Source: Brenneria goodwinii (GTDB lineage Bacteria > Pseudomonadota > Gammaproteobacteria > Enterobacterales > Enterobacteriaceae). Taken from it: a DNA stretch of 64,000 bases. Below are positions 35,838-42,856 of this stretch, one piece after another (positions within the stretch are counted from its first letter, which is position 1; every line of letters begins with the position of its first letter). Both the position numbers and the translations under genes were made by a program. The notes beneath the pieces are model-generated. The model did no database searches, was not told where the DNA came from, and saw nothing but the letters and a program-made list of their open reading frames with translations. The DNA lies in the NCBI RefSeq assembly GCF_002291445.1, contig NZ_CP014137.1, positions 3,100,001-3,164,000 of the forward strand. Reading direction: 5' to 3'.

Positions 35838-35862
35838 AAACCAGTCTGGCGGCTGGTTTTTT
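35838..35862 (+). terminator. Terminator of tRNA-Phe
   Basis: AAACCAG pairs with CTGGTTT around an 8-nt loop and runs into TTTTTT. It starts 12 bp after the mature tRNA 3' end. Confidence 0.85.
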
Positions 35863-35886
35863 GCTTTCTGGAATGCGGACTCGTCG

Positions 35887-35978
35887 TCGAACTGCGTTCG
35901 ATTACTCGCCTCATCCATGAGGCTCGCCCCGTTGGGGCTGGCGCTTACGCGCCATGCAAAAACGCTCCCGGCGTTTTT
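35887..35978. repeat. Array of five consecutive hairpins between the two att-like repeats
   Basis: Five stem-loops follow each other within 92 bp: TCGAA/TTCGA (35887-35901), GCCTCAT/ATGAGGC (35908-35923), GCCCC/GGGGC (35926-35938), GGCGC/GCGCC (35940-35953) and AAAAACGC/GCGTTTTT (35958-35978). All stems are perfect. No coding frame is evident. The array ends one base before the second tRNA-end copy. Confidence 0.8.
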
Positions 35979-35979
35979 G

Positions 35980-35999
35980 TCCGAGTCCGGGCACCACTT
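35980..35999 (+). repeat. att-like direct repeat, copy 2
   Basis: Exact copy of the 20-bp tRNA-Phe 3' end, 170 bp from the first. It is followed by CTTCTTTTTT and then the integrase gene. This is the likely junction of an integrated element; a matching copy at the far end of the island was not found. Confidence 0.85.
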
Positions 36000-36124
36000 C
36001 TTCTTTTTTATGCCTTCCTATGAATTCCTATGTTGTTGCAATTCAACAGGTTGGGGTAGAAAGTCTTTCTGATACATTTTGATTTATCCCTTCGTATCCG
36101 GAAAATTTGGGGTCAGATTGCGGG

Positions 36125-36144
36125 TCGTTCAGTTCGATGAACGA
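36125..36144 (+). promoter_or_regulatory. Inverted repeat abutting the integrase ribosome-binding site
   Basis: TCGTTCA / TGAACGA (7 bp, loop GTTCGA) ends on the first base of the AAGGAG ribosome-binding site of the integrase fragment. It could be an operator or a translational control hairpin. Confidence 0.5.
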
Positions 36145-36157
36145 AGGAGACCCTCAC

Positions 36158-36631
36158 ATGGCCCTGAATGACAGTAAAATCCGCTCAGCCAAATCCCGCG
36201 CAAAATCCTACAAACTTTCCGATTCGCAAGGTCTGTACCTGACGGTATCCGCCAGCGGCGCTAAGCTATGGTATTTCCGCTATCGCCTCGGCGGTAAAGA
36301 AAGCCGTCTGGCCTTTGGCCCCTACCCTCAAACTTCACTGGCGGAAGCCCGCGAAAAGCGCGATGCGGCTCGGAAGCTTCTGGCGTCCGGTACCAGCCCT
36401 TCTCAGCTTCGCAAGACGGATAACACCGCCGTTGATGAATCCCGCACCTTTCAGTATGTCACTCTGGCATGGCACACCAGCAGCCTTAAGCTCTGGTCGG
36501 ACGCGCACGCCGAGAAAATCCTCATCTGCCTGAAACGCTACGTTTTCCCCGCGATCGGCGCGATGGATATCGCTCTGATTGAGACCCGGCATCTGGCGCA
36601 GTTGGTTAGGTTGGAGTTCAATCTTGGCTAA
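36158..36631 (+). pseudogene. Truncated P4-type tyrosine integrase
   Basis: The 157 aa correspond to the N-terminal arm-binding domain of P4-like integrases: MALNDSKIRSAKSRAKSYKL, SDSQGLYLTVSASGAKLWYF, FGPYPQTSLAEAREKRDAAR. The reading then enters the core-binding region (YVFPAIGAMDIALIETRHLA) and stops, whereas intact members are about 400 aa and carry the R-H-R-Y catalytic domain, absent here. AAGGAGA precedes ATG 36158. It lies directly after the tRNA-Phe att-like repeats, as integrases of tRNA-borne islands do, but is catalytically dead, so the island is probably fixed. Confidence 0.9.
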
Positions 36632-36647
36632 TTGCTGAACAACCATG

Positions 36648-36663
36648 CTGAGTATATACTCAG
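36648..36663. promoter_or_regulatory. Palindromic operator of ccdAB
   Basis: CTGAGTATATACTCAG is a perfect 16-bp palindrome 27 bp upstream of ccdA, followed by a GTATAC hexamer. CcdA of plasmid F binds short palindromes of this kind (established knowledge), so this is the likely autoregulatory site. Confidence 0.65.
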
Positions 36664-36689
36664 AGTATACATAGAAGAGGAGCACTATC

Positions 36690-36908
36690 ATGAAACACCG
36701 CGTCAGCGTTACCGTGGACAAAGACAATTATCAGGTTCTGAGTGCTGCCGGAGTCAATATTTCCGGTCTGGTGAACGATGCCATTGGCAAAGAAGCCCGC
36801 CGTATCAAGGCTGAAGAGTGGAAGAAGGAAAACCGTGAAGGAATGGAGGAAGTCGCCCGATTTATCGCGCAGAATGGCTCCTTTGCGGATGAAAACAGGA
36901 ACTGGTGA
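36690..36908 (+). CDS. ccdA: CcdA antitoxin
   Basis: This 72-aa antitoxin has an N-terminal ribbon-helix-helix DNA-binding part (MKHRVSVTVDKDNYQVLSAA, NISGLVNDAIGKEARRI) and a C-terminal toxin-binding tail ending FIAQNGSFADENRNW, close to F-plasmid CcdA. It is made from a GAGGAG ribosome-binding site and overlaps ccdB by 4 nt if ccdB uses its GTG start. It neutralises the gyrase poison CcdB and represses the operon. Confidence 0.93.
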   Translation: MKHRVSVTVDKDNYQVLSAAGVNISGLVNDAIGKEARRIKAEEWKKENREGMEEVARFIAQNGSFADENRNW

Positions 36909-36910
36909 TC

Positions 36911-37216
36911 ATGCAATTCATTGTTTATAAATACAAAAGAGCCAGTCACTACAAAATGTTTGTCGATGTGCAAAGTGATATTATTGAGACGCCTGGGCGG
37001 CGAATGGTCATTCCGTTCATAGAGTCACATCACCTGTCTGAGAAAGTGAATAAAGCGCTGTTCCCCCCGATCCGCATCAACGGCGAAAATTATCGGCTGA
37101 TGACCACTGAATTATCGAGCGTTCCCGTTGAGGTCATTGGTGAAACTATCGCGGACCTCAGCAACTGCGCGGATGAGATCAAAAATGCGATTAACCTTAT
37201 GCTTTGGGGGATTTGA
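36911..37216 (+). CDS. ccdB: CcdB toxin (DNA gyrase inhibitor)
   Basis: This 101-aa toxin (from ATG 36911) begins MQFIVYKYKRASHYKMFVDV and ends NLMLWGI. The terminal W-G-I is the segment that contacts GyrA in CcdB, so the toxin looks intact. A GTG at 36905 is an alternative start that would overlap ccdA. It forms a type II toxin-antitoxin pair in the tRNA-Phe island, next to the end of the NRPS/PKS operon, and may stabilise the island. Confidence 0.93.
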   Translation: MQFIVYKYKRASHYKMFVDVQSDIIETPGRRMVIPFIESHHLSEKVNKALFPPIRINGENYRLMTTELSSVPVEVIGETIADLSNCADEIKNAINLMLWGI

Positions 37217-37330
37217 AAGGTATTCAGTGTATTCGAGTCGAGCCTTATATAGCCGTCTCCCTCAGGTGGACACATCCGTATGTCGAAATAGCGCTAAAGG
37301 CTAGCGGCTCGTTTTACCGGGATACTGACA

Positions 37331-37349
37331 AACTCACCGACAGTGAGTT
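37331..37349 (-). terminator. Candidate terminator at the end of the NRPS/PKS operon
   Basis: A 7-bp stem AACTCAC / GTGAGTT with a 5-nt loop starts 6 bp after the methyltransferase stop on the minus strand and is followed by a short TGTCAGT tract. The U-run is weak. The 114 bp between it and ccdB show no convincing gene. Confidence 0.5.
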
Positions 37350-37354
37350 GCCGT

Positions 37355-38401
37355 TTATTGATGGTTCGGCAGAACCAGCTCAACGACCGTATGGTTAGTG
37401 GCTATTTTCCTAAAGCCGGCCATATGTAAACCACTCATAGCCGCCAACTCATTTATTTTTTCTAAAGTTCTATGCCTGGTGCCATCCTGGCAAATAACTG
37501 ACTGGAAAAGCGCATTAAAAAGCAATTTTGGCGACAATTCATTTTCATCAAGCAAGGGTTCAATGACTAAAACAGTGGATTTATTTTCGCTTTCACTAAT
37601 GGCTCGCTTGACTTCTTTTAAAATAGAAAGACAAGATTCATCATTCCAGTTATGAAGAATATTTTTAATCAAATAAACATCATAACCAGCAGGAATATCA
37701 TCAAAAAAACTACCTGCGGTAACTTTTAATCTACTTTTAACGTCAGTAGGCAAACTCTTCCAGCTATTTTCACTTCTTGTACAAACATCTTCCCGATCAA
37801 ACAAGCACCCGATCACATGACTATTTCTTTTGATTATTTCCGTAAGGATAATTCCGCTCCCACCACCGATATCAATAACTTTATTCACTGTGTTAAATAA
37901 CCCCTCATACTCCTTTGCTAACAGAGCGCCTACGGGACGCGATAAATCGCGCATAGCAAGATCATAGACCTCAGAGCGTTGATTAGATTTACTCAGATAG
38001 CTATATAGATTTTCACCAAATACATGAAGAAATCCAGAGTCTCCGGTCATACAAGTATGCATTAATCCATCGAACCCCCGATAATACTCATTGCCAAACA
38101 GTCGACAGTAATTACGCATGGATTGTTCTTGGTCAGAAAGCAGTAGCTGTGACATCTCGGTATTCATGATTGCCCCATTACTTTCAATTTTGAAAAAACC
38201 AAAAATCGTAAGCACTTTAATCAGGTCAAACAGGTTTTTTTCATTACAATCACACTGCTTAGCCAGGCTGGATATATCCGTTCCCGATGGCGAGATTTTA
38301 TCAGCAATTCCTATTTCCGCTGCCACATATAAGGCTTTCGCTGCCAGCGGCATTATCATAATCTCCATCACTTTTTTAATTCCAGAATTATTAACCATCA
38401 T
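37355..38401 (-). CDS. SAM-dependent O-methyltransferase (tailoring enzyme)
   Basis: This 348-aa small-molecule O-methyltransferase is of the plant COMT / bacterial antibiotic type. Its N-terminal winged-helix dimerisation domain (ALYVAAEIGIADKI, LFDLIKVLTIFGFFKI) is followed by the SAM fold with DIGGGSGIILTEII, LIKNILHNWNDESCLSIL (catalytic His region) and VLVIEPLLDE. It is the last gene of the operon, 48 bp after the EmrA-like gene, and visibly AT-richer than the backbone. It probably methylates a hydroxyl or phenol of the NRPS/PKS product; which one cannot be told. Confidence 0.87.
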   Translation of the reverse strand: MMVNNSGIKKVMEIMIMPLAAKALYVAAEIGIADKISPSGTDISSLAKQCDCNEKNLFDLIKVLTIFGFFKIESNGAIMNTEMSQLLLSDQEQSMRNYCRLFGNEYYRGFDGLMHTCMTGDSGFLHVFGENLYSYLSKSNQRSEVYDLAMRDLSRPVGALLAKEYEGLFNTVNKVIDIGGGSGIILTEIIKRNSHVIGCLFDREDVCTRSENSWKSLPTDVKSRLKVTAGSFFDDIPAGYDVYLIKNILHNWNDESCLSILKEVKRAISESENKSTVLVIEPLLDENELSPKLLFNALFQSVICQDGTRHRTLEKINELAAMSGLHMAGFRKIATNHTVVELVLPNHQ

Positions 38402-38449
38402 TACTCTCTATGAATATCAGTCTAATTAAGAGGTTTGTATACATATACA

Positions 38450-39457
38450 TTATCCTCGCGTATCTACAGTTACGGTGGCGGACAGGCCGCTATCTATCTG
38501 CTCCGGGTGATCAAAAATAATTTTTACCGGAACTCGCTGAACAACCTTGGTGAAATTCCCGGTGGCATTATCTGGCGGCAATAAAGCAAAAGTTGCCCCT
38601 GTGGCTGGTGAAAAGCTGTCGATCCTCCCGTGAAAGGTTTTCCCTGGGTATGCGTCAATCGTCACCTCCACAGGTAATCCTTTTCGCATCAGCGCTTTCT
38701 GAGTTTCCTTGAAATTGGCGCTGATCCACGGGGCATTGCCGGAAACAATGCTGGCGATAGACTGTCCCGCCTGCACCATCATCCCCACTTGCAGGCTACG
38801 ATTGCTAATGACGCCGTCGATCGGTGCGGTAATTCGGGTATAGCTTAAGATTAACTTTGCCTGTTCAAAATTTGCCTGCGCTTGCTCCACGTTGGCTTTA
38901 TTCTGTTCTATCTCGCTTTGCTGAACCTTAAGCTTATCGCTTTGGGTTTTCAGACTGGCTTGCGCCTGGTTATATTTCGCCTCGGCAACTTTGTAACCAG
39001 ACAGCGCATTATCCATATCACCCTGTGAAACATAATTTTTTTTCTGCAAAATTTGGAAGCGAAGATATTGTTGACGCGCATACTGCAAGCTGGCGGCAGC
39101 GGAAGCTACGTCGCTGCGAAACTCATCGATGGTGCTTATCTGCATTTGATAAGTCGCCTGAGCATTGGTTAATGCCGCACGGCTTTGTGCCAGCGTCGCC
39201 GCCGCTTTTTGCAACGCGACGACAAATTCCCTGTCATCCAATTGCGCCAGCAGATCTCCTTTTTGAACCGGGTGATTATCCTGGATCATGGAATTGACCA
39301 CCACCGCGCTGACGCGAGCGCTAATATTCGTAATATCGGCCTGTACATAGGCATTATCTGTGCTTTGAAAATAACGCCAATAAAATAGCCAATATAAAAA
39401 CCCAGCCAAAATTAGTATCAGGACCAGTAAAAGAACTATTTTCCTTGTGTGCTTCAT
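38450..39457 (-). CDS. HlyD/EmrA-type membrane fusion protein
   Basis: This is a periplasmic adaptor of about 335 aa. It has an N-terminal membrane anchor (KIVLLLVLILILAGFLYWLF), a biotinyl-lipoyl half-motif (VQKGDLLAQLD), a long alpha-helical hairpin (about residues 75-190, rich in Ala, Gln and Lys) and a beta-barrel ending VKIIFDHPEQIDSGLSATVTV. EmrA pairs with a 14-TM DHA2 pump; such a pump is two genes upstream in the same operon. Start at ATG 39457 (MKHTRKIVLL). Together with TolC they would export the cluster product. Confidence 0.9.
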   Translation of the reverse strand: MKHTRKIVLLLVLILILAGFLYWLFYWRYFQSTDNAYVQADITNISARVSAVVVNSMIQDNHPVQKGDLLAQLDDREFVVALQKAAATLAQSRAALTNAQATYQMQISTIDEFRSDVASAAASLQYARQQYLRFQILQKKNYVSQGDMDNALSGYKVAEAKYNQAQASLKTQSDKLKVQQSEIEQNKANVEQAQANFEQAKLILSYTRITAPIDGVISNRSLQVGMMVQAGQSIASIVSGNAPWISANFKETQKALMRKGLPVEVTIDAYPGKTFHGRIDSFSPATGATFALLPPDNATGNFTKVVQRVPVKIIFDHPEQIDSGLSATVTVDTRG

Positions 39458-39550
39458 CGCTAATTCCAATGGTCTGAATGACAACATGGCAAGACGTAAA
39501 ACCATTCAGACTAAAAACAGTTTATATTATGTGCAACAGTGGATGACTGG

Positions 39551-40570
39551 TTAGCACATCCGTATTAATTGTTTGCCTAAATGTTTTCCGTCTAATAAAT
39601 CAATAAATGACTGTGGTGCATTTTCCAGTCCATCAGTTATCGTTTCCCGATATTTCAACACCCCCTTCTCTACCAAATCCAATAGGAACGCATCCGATTC
39701 GGCATAATCCTTGAACCATTCGGTTACCAGGAAAAAACGATTTAATGGGGCATCGGGCAGAGAAGAAAAAAAGTTCGCAGGACCGGAGGTATCAACGTCA
39801 GTACCTTTATTGTAATTGGCGGCATTACCACAAATTGGCACTCTGGCCCCTTCATTCAGCAATTTGGCGACAAAAAGTGAAACGCGCCCGCCAACGTTCT
39901 CAAAATAGATATCGATCCCGTGTGGACATGCATCGCGCAGATCCTGGTTAAGATCGGCAGTCTTATAGTTAAGGCAAGCATCAAAACCTAACTCCTCGAC
40001 AACATATCGGCATTTCTCATCACTGCCGGCCAATCCCACGACGTGACAACCAGCCAGTTTTCCGAGTTGCCCAACCACTGAACCGACCGATCCAGAAGCG
40101 GCGGAGACTACCAAGGTTTCCCCCGCTTTAGGTTTTGCGATTTTGTTTAAACCGAAATAGGCCGAACGTCCCGGCGTGCCGACCACACCAAGAAAAATGG
40201 AGGGCGGCAATGACGTAACCGGCAAACGATTAACGATGAAATTTTGCTTATCACCGACATAATATTTTTGCCAACCGGAGATAGTGAAGACAAGATCGCC
40301 GACATTAAAGAGGGGATTTTGCGATTCAACAATTTCACCAATGGTCTCTGCCGGGATCACTTCCCCGAGTTTGATCGAGCTCACATACATCGTGCTTTTA
40401 TTGAGCCGCGGACGAATATAAGGATCTATGGATAACCATCTGTTTTTGACAAGAAACTCCCCGGGACGCAATGGTTTTAATACGCTGGACTCCAGCCTGA
40501 AGTTTTCCAGCGTTGCAGCACCATCCGGGTGGCTGTTCAATACGATTGATGCATTCTCTAACTGACTCAT
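39551..40570 (-). CDS. NADP-dependent MDR oxidoreductase
   Basis: This is a zinc-free medium-chain reductase of about 339 aa from the leukotriene-B4-dehydrogenase/CurA/YncB group: WLSIDPYIRPRLNKS, GTPGRSAYFGLNKI, the Rossmann motif VSAASGSVGSVVGQLGKLAG and YFENVGGRVSL. Relatives reduce alpha,beta-double bonds of enones. Within this operon it could act as a trans-acting enoyl reductase on the product, because the PKS module has KR and DH but no ER domain. That role is inference. Confidence 0.85.
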   Translation of the reverse strand: MSQLENASIVLNSHPDGAATLENFRLESSVLKPLRPGEFLVKNRWLSIDPYIRPRLNKSTMYVSSIKLGEVIPAETIGEIVESQNPLFNVGDLVFTISGWQKYYVGDKQNFIVNRLPVTSLPPSIFLGVVGTPGRSAYFGLNKIAKPKAGETLVVSAASGSVGSVVGQLGKLAGCHVVGLAGSDEKCRYVVEELGFDACLNYKTADLNQDLRDACPHGIDIYFENVGGRVSLFVAKLLNEGARVPICGNAANYNKGTDVDTSGPANFFSSLPDAPLNRFFLVTEWFKDYAESDAFLLDLVEKGVLKYRETITDGLENAPQSFIDLLDGKHLGKQLIRMC

Positions 40571-40640
40571 GTCGTTCCCCATTTTAACCGCGTATGAAAG
40601 TATTTCCTGTGCTGGCGACCGTTAGACCAGCTAGCCTGGC

Positions 40641-41264
40641 TCAACGGCCATTTTTGCGTAAATGCGACGTCCAGCGATATTTCGGCCAGTAAAAGCTAAA
40701 CAGCACCATCAGCAAGGTCAGCGGCCAACCACCCATAAAAATCATCGAATCAACAGATAAATCTTTTCGCGTTGATAGTGCATATACCCCTATGGCTTTC
40801 AGAAGGAAAACCAGGATCCACGTCACAGACACTTCATGCCAAACCCTGACGTACTGCGCAGTGCCGTAGACAGGGATGTTTTTCAACCCCGGCATCGCCT
40901 GCTCTGCCAGTGTTCGGATCAAGGGTCTCCCCGCCAGGGAGTAGCAGCTGAAGACCACAACCACGGAAAGCGCGCCGCTCACCGAAAGAAACACATTTTC
41001 TTTTTTGATGGCGAACGGGGCGTAGCCATGTAAATACAGGTAGTGGCAAAATCCTGATACCAGAATCAATGCGATCACCGACAACGAACCACTGCCTTTA
41101 TTCATCACCTCGGCCGCAGCGGAATAAAGAACAGTGGCCAATAACGCAAGGCCGGCCCCGTTTCGCCAGAAAACAATGTTATAAAGCAGGATCGGAACAA
41201 TGATGGTGATGAACGCATCGCGCGATAACAGGTAGTGCCAGATGGTCATAGGACGTTGATTCAT
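40641..41264 (-). CDS. Unknown six-TM membrane protein (possibly VC0807-like)
   Basis: This 207-aa hydrophobic protein has about six membrane segments (FITIIVPILLYNIVFW, LALLATVLYSAAAEVM, LSVIALILVSGFCHYLYL, VFLSVSGALSVVVVFSCYSL, WILVFLLKAIGVYAL, LTLLMVLFSFYW). The layout, with an N-terminal VPILLYN and a central GRPLIRTLAEQAMPG-like loop, suggests the VC0807/intracellular septation-like group, but this is tentative. It overlaps the pump gene by 4 nt, so it is made with it. An immunity or export helper role is possible; no function can be assigned. Confidence 0.6.
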   Translation of the reverse strand: MNQRPMTIWHYLLSRDAFITIIVPILLYNIVFWRNGAGLALLATVLYSAAAEVMNKGSGSLSVIALILVSGFCHYLYLHGYAPFAIKKENVFLSVSGALSVVVVFSCYSLAGRPLIRTLAEQAMPGLKNIPVYGTAQYVRVWHEVSVTWILVFLLKAIGVYALSTRKDLSVDSMIFMGGWPLTLLMVLFSFYWPKYRWTSHLRKNGR

Positions 41265-42856
41265 AGCTTTTCTTCTTTTTTTTCCAGCAAACGAAAGTCG
41301 CGAGAAGAAAACATAACAAGCAACGCTGTTGCCAACATCATTCCGCCCATAATCAGAAATAGATCGTTAAATGCCATGATCTCCGACTGGCGAGTGATCT
41401 TCTTGGCTAGCAGCGCGAAAGCCGTGCTTTTGACGCTCATGCTATCAGCAGCCAAGCCGGCCCCGATAAGCAGCGCCTTGATATCACTGAGATATGCAGT
41501 AAAAGCATTGCTGCCGGAAACCAGCGAGGTCTTGATGATATCGACATGCGTATAAATTCGTGTGATGAAGAACGTACTCAGGATCGCGGTGCCGCAAGAA
41601 CCGCCCAGACAGCGAAAAATATTGATCAGCACCGCCGAGGAAGCGCTGTCCTGTTGTTGGACATTGCGAGTGGCCAGCAAGGAGAGCGGCACCATGATAA
41701 ATGGCTGCCCTAAGGCACGGATCAGCATGGACCAGGCCATTTGCGGGCCGGCAAAATTACTGTCCATCGCGCAATCCATAAAAGCGCTGACGGCTAACCC
41801 AATAAACCCGATGAAGATCAGGTACTTTGGGTTATAGCGCTGAATAAGAAACGGAATAAACGGCAGAATGACCAGTTGAGGAAACCCCATCCAGATCACC
41901 ACCGTACCGATTTCAGAGGCGTTGTAATCATGCACCACCGCCAAGTAATACGGCACCAGAAATAACGTGCCGTAGATAGCGACGCCCAACATGGCGAAAA
42001 TCACGATAGCACACGAAAAATTGTAATCGCGGAAAAGCCGGAGATTGATAAGCGGCTGAGGATGCGTCAATTGGGCATACATAAATATGATGAAGCTAAT
42101 GGTCGAAATGACCGCCAACACACATATCATGTTTGATTCCAGCCAGTGTTCTTCCCCGCCTTTTTCCAGAATAACTTCAAGTGTGCCCAAACACAGCATG
42201 ACGGAAAAAATGCCGACAAAATCCCCGCGACGAATGATGTCCCAATTGATGGCTGGGTATTTTAAGGCATAGTGAATCGCGCCCCAGGACAGCACAGCGG
42301 GAATAGCGTTGATATAAAATATGGCGTGCCAAGAGAAATTATCGGTCAACCAGCCCCCCAACGCCGGGCCTACCGCAGGGGCGAAAGTGCCGATAATGCT
42401 AAACAGCGACATGCCCAGAGGCCGTTTTTCCAATGGCAGAATTTCGATAATCAGACGAAATGAAATGGGAATTAACGCTCCCCCGCTAAACCCCTGCAAC
42501 GACCGAAACACAATCATGGAGCTCAAATTCCATGCGACAGAACAGAGCAGCGATGCCCCCAGGAATCCGGCGATACACCATAATGCATAGCGGCCCGTTC
42601 CCAGGGCTTGGCAAAGCCAACCGCAAAGCGGAATCGCCACGATCTCAGCAGTGAAATAAGAGGTCATCAGCCACGAACTATCATTCATCGTCGCCGAAAG
42701 CGCGCCCTGGATTACTTTCATCGATGAATTGGCGATCTGGATATCCAGAATCGCCATAAAACCGCCGATCAATCCTCCAATGATGGCGCACCATTGACGA
42801 CCGGAGACCTCGGTTTTGACGATAGACTCGGCAGTCGTCGTCAGAACGGTACTCAT
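41261..42856 (-). CDS. DHA2-family MFS efflux pump (EmrB-like)
   Basis: This 531-aa, 14-TM drug:H+ antiporter shows DHA2 signatures: MAILDIQIANSSMKVIQGAL (motif D1), LGTGRYALWCIAGFLGASLL, RSLQGFSGGALIPISFRLII (motif B/C region with the conserved Arg) and GPALGGWLTDNFSWHAIFYI (motif C, antiporter). It overlaps the terminal NRPS stop by 4 nt, tying pump synthesis to product synthesis. With the EmrA-like adaptor it would form a tripartite exporter, probably conferring self-resistance. Confidence 0.92.
   Translation of the reverse strand: MSTVLTTTAESIVKTEVSGRQWCAIIGGLIGGFMAILDIQIANSSMKVIQGALSATMNDSSWLMTSYFTAEIVAIPLCGWLCQALGTGRYALWCIAGFLGASLLCSVAWNLSSMIVFRSLQGFSGGALIPISFRLIIEILPLEKRPLGMSLFSIIGTFAPAVGPALGGWLTDNFSWHAIFYINAIPAVLSWGAIHYALKYPAINWDIIRRGDFVGIFSVMLCLGTLEVILEKGGEEHWLESNMICVLAVISTISFIIFMYAQLTHPQPLINLRLFRDYNFSCAIVIFAMLGVAIYGTLFLVPYYLAVVHDYNASEIGTVVIWMGFPQLVILPFIPFLIQRYNPKYLIFIGFIGLAVSAFMDCAMDSNFAGPQMAWSMLIRALGQPFIMVPLSLLATRNVQQQDSASSAVLINIFRCLGGSCGTAILSTFFITRIYTHVDIIKTSLVSGSNAFTAYLSDIKALLIGAGLAADSMSVKSTAFALLAKKITRQSEIMAFNDLFLIMGGMMLATALLVMFSSRDFRLLEKKEEKL

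Noticed and set aside
35887..35978. Hairpin array as a CRISPR
   Set aside because: The five stem-loops differ in sequence and have no regular repeat-spacer periodicity; no cas gene is present.
37204..37398. 64-codon plus-strand frame after ccdB
   Set aside because: It overlaps the methyltransferase 3' end antisense and contains the candidate operon terminator.
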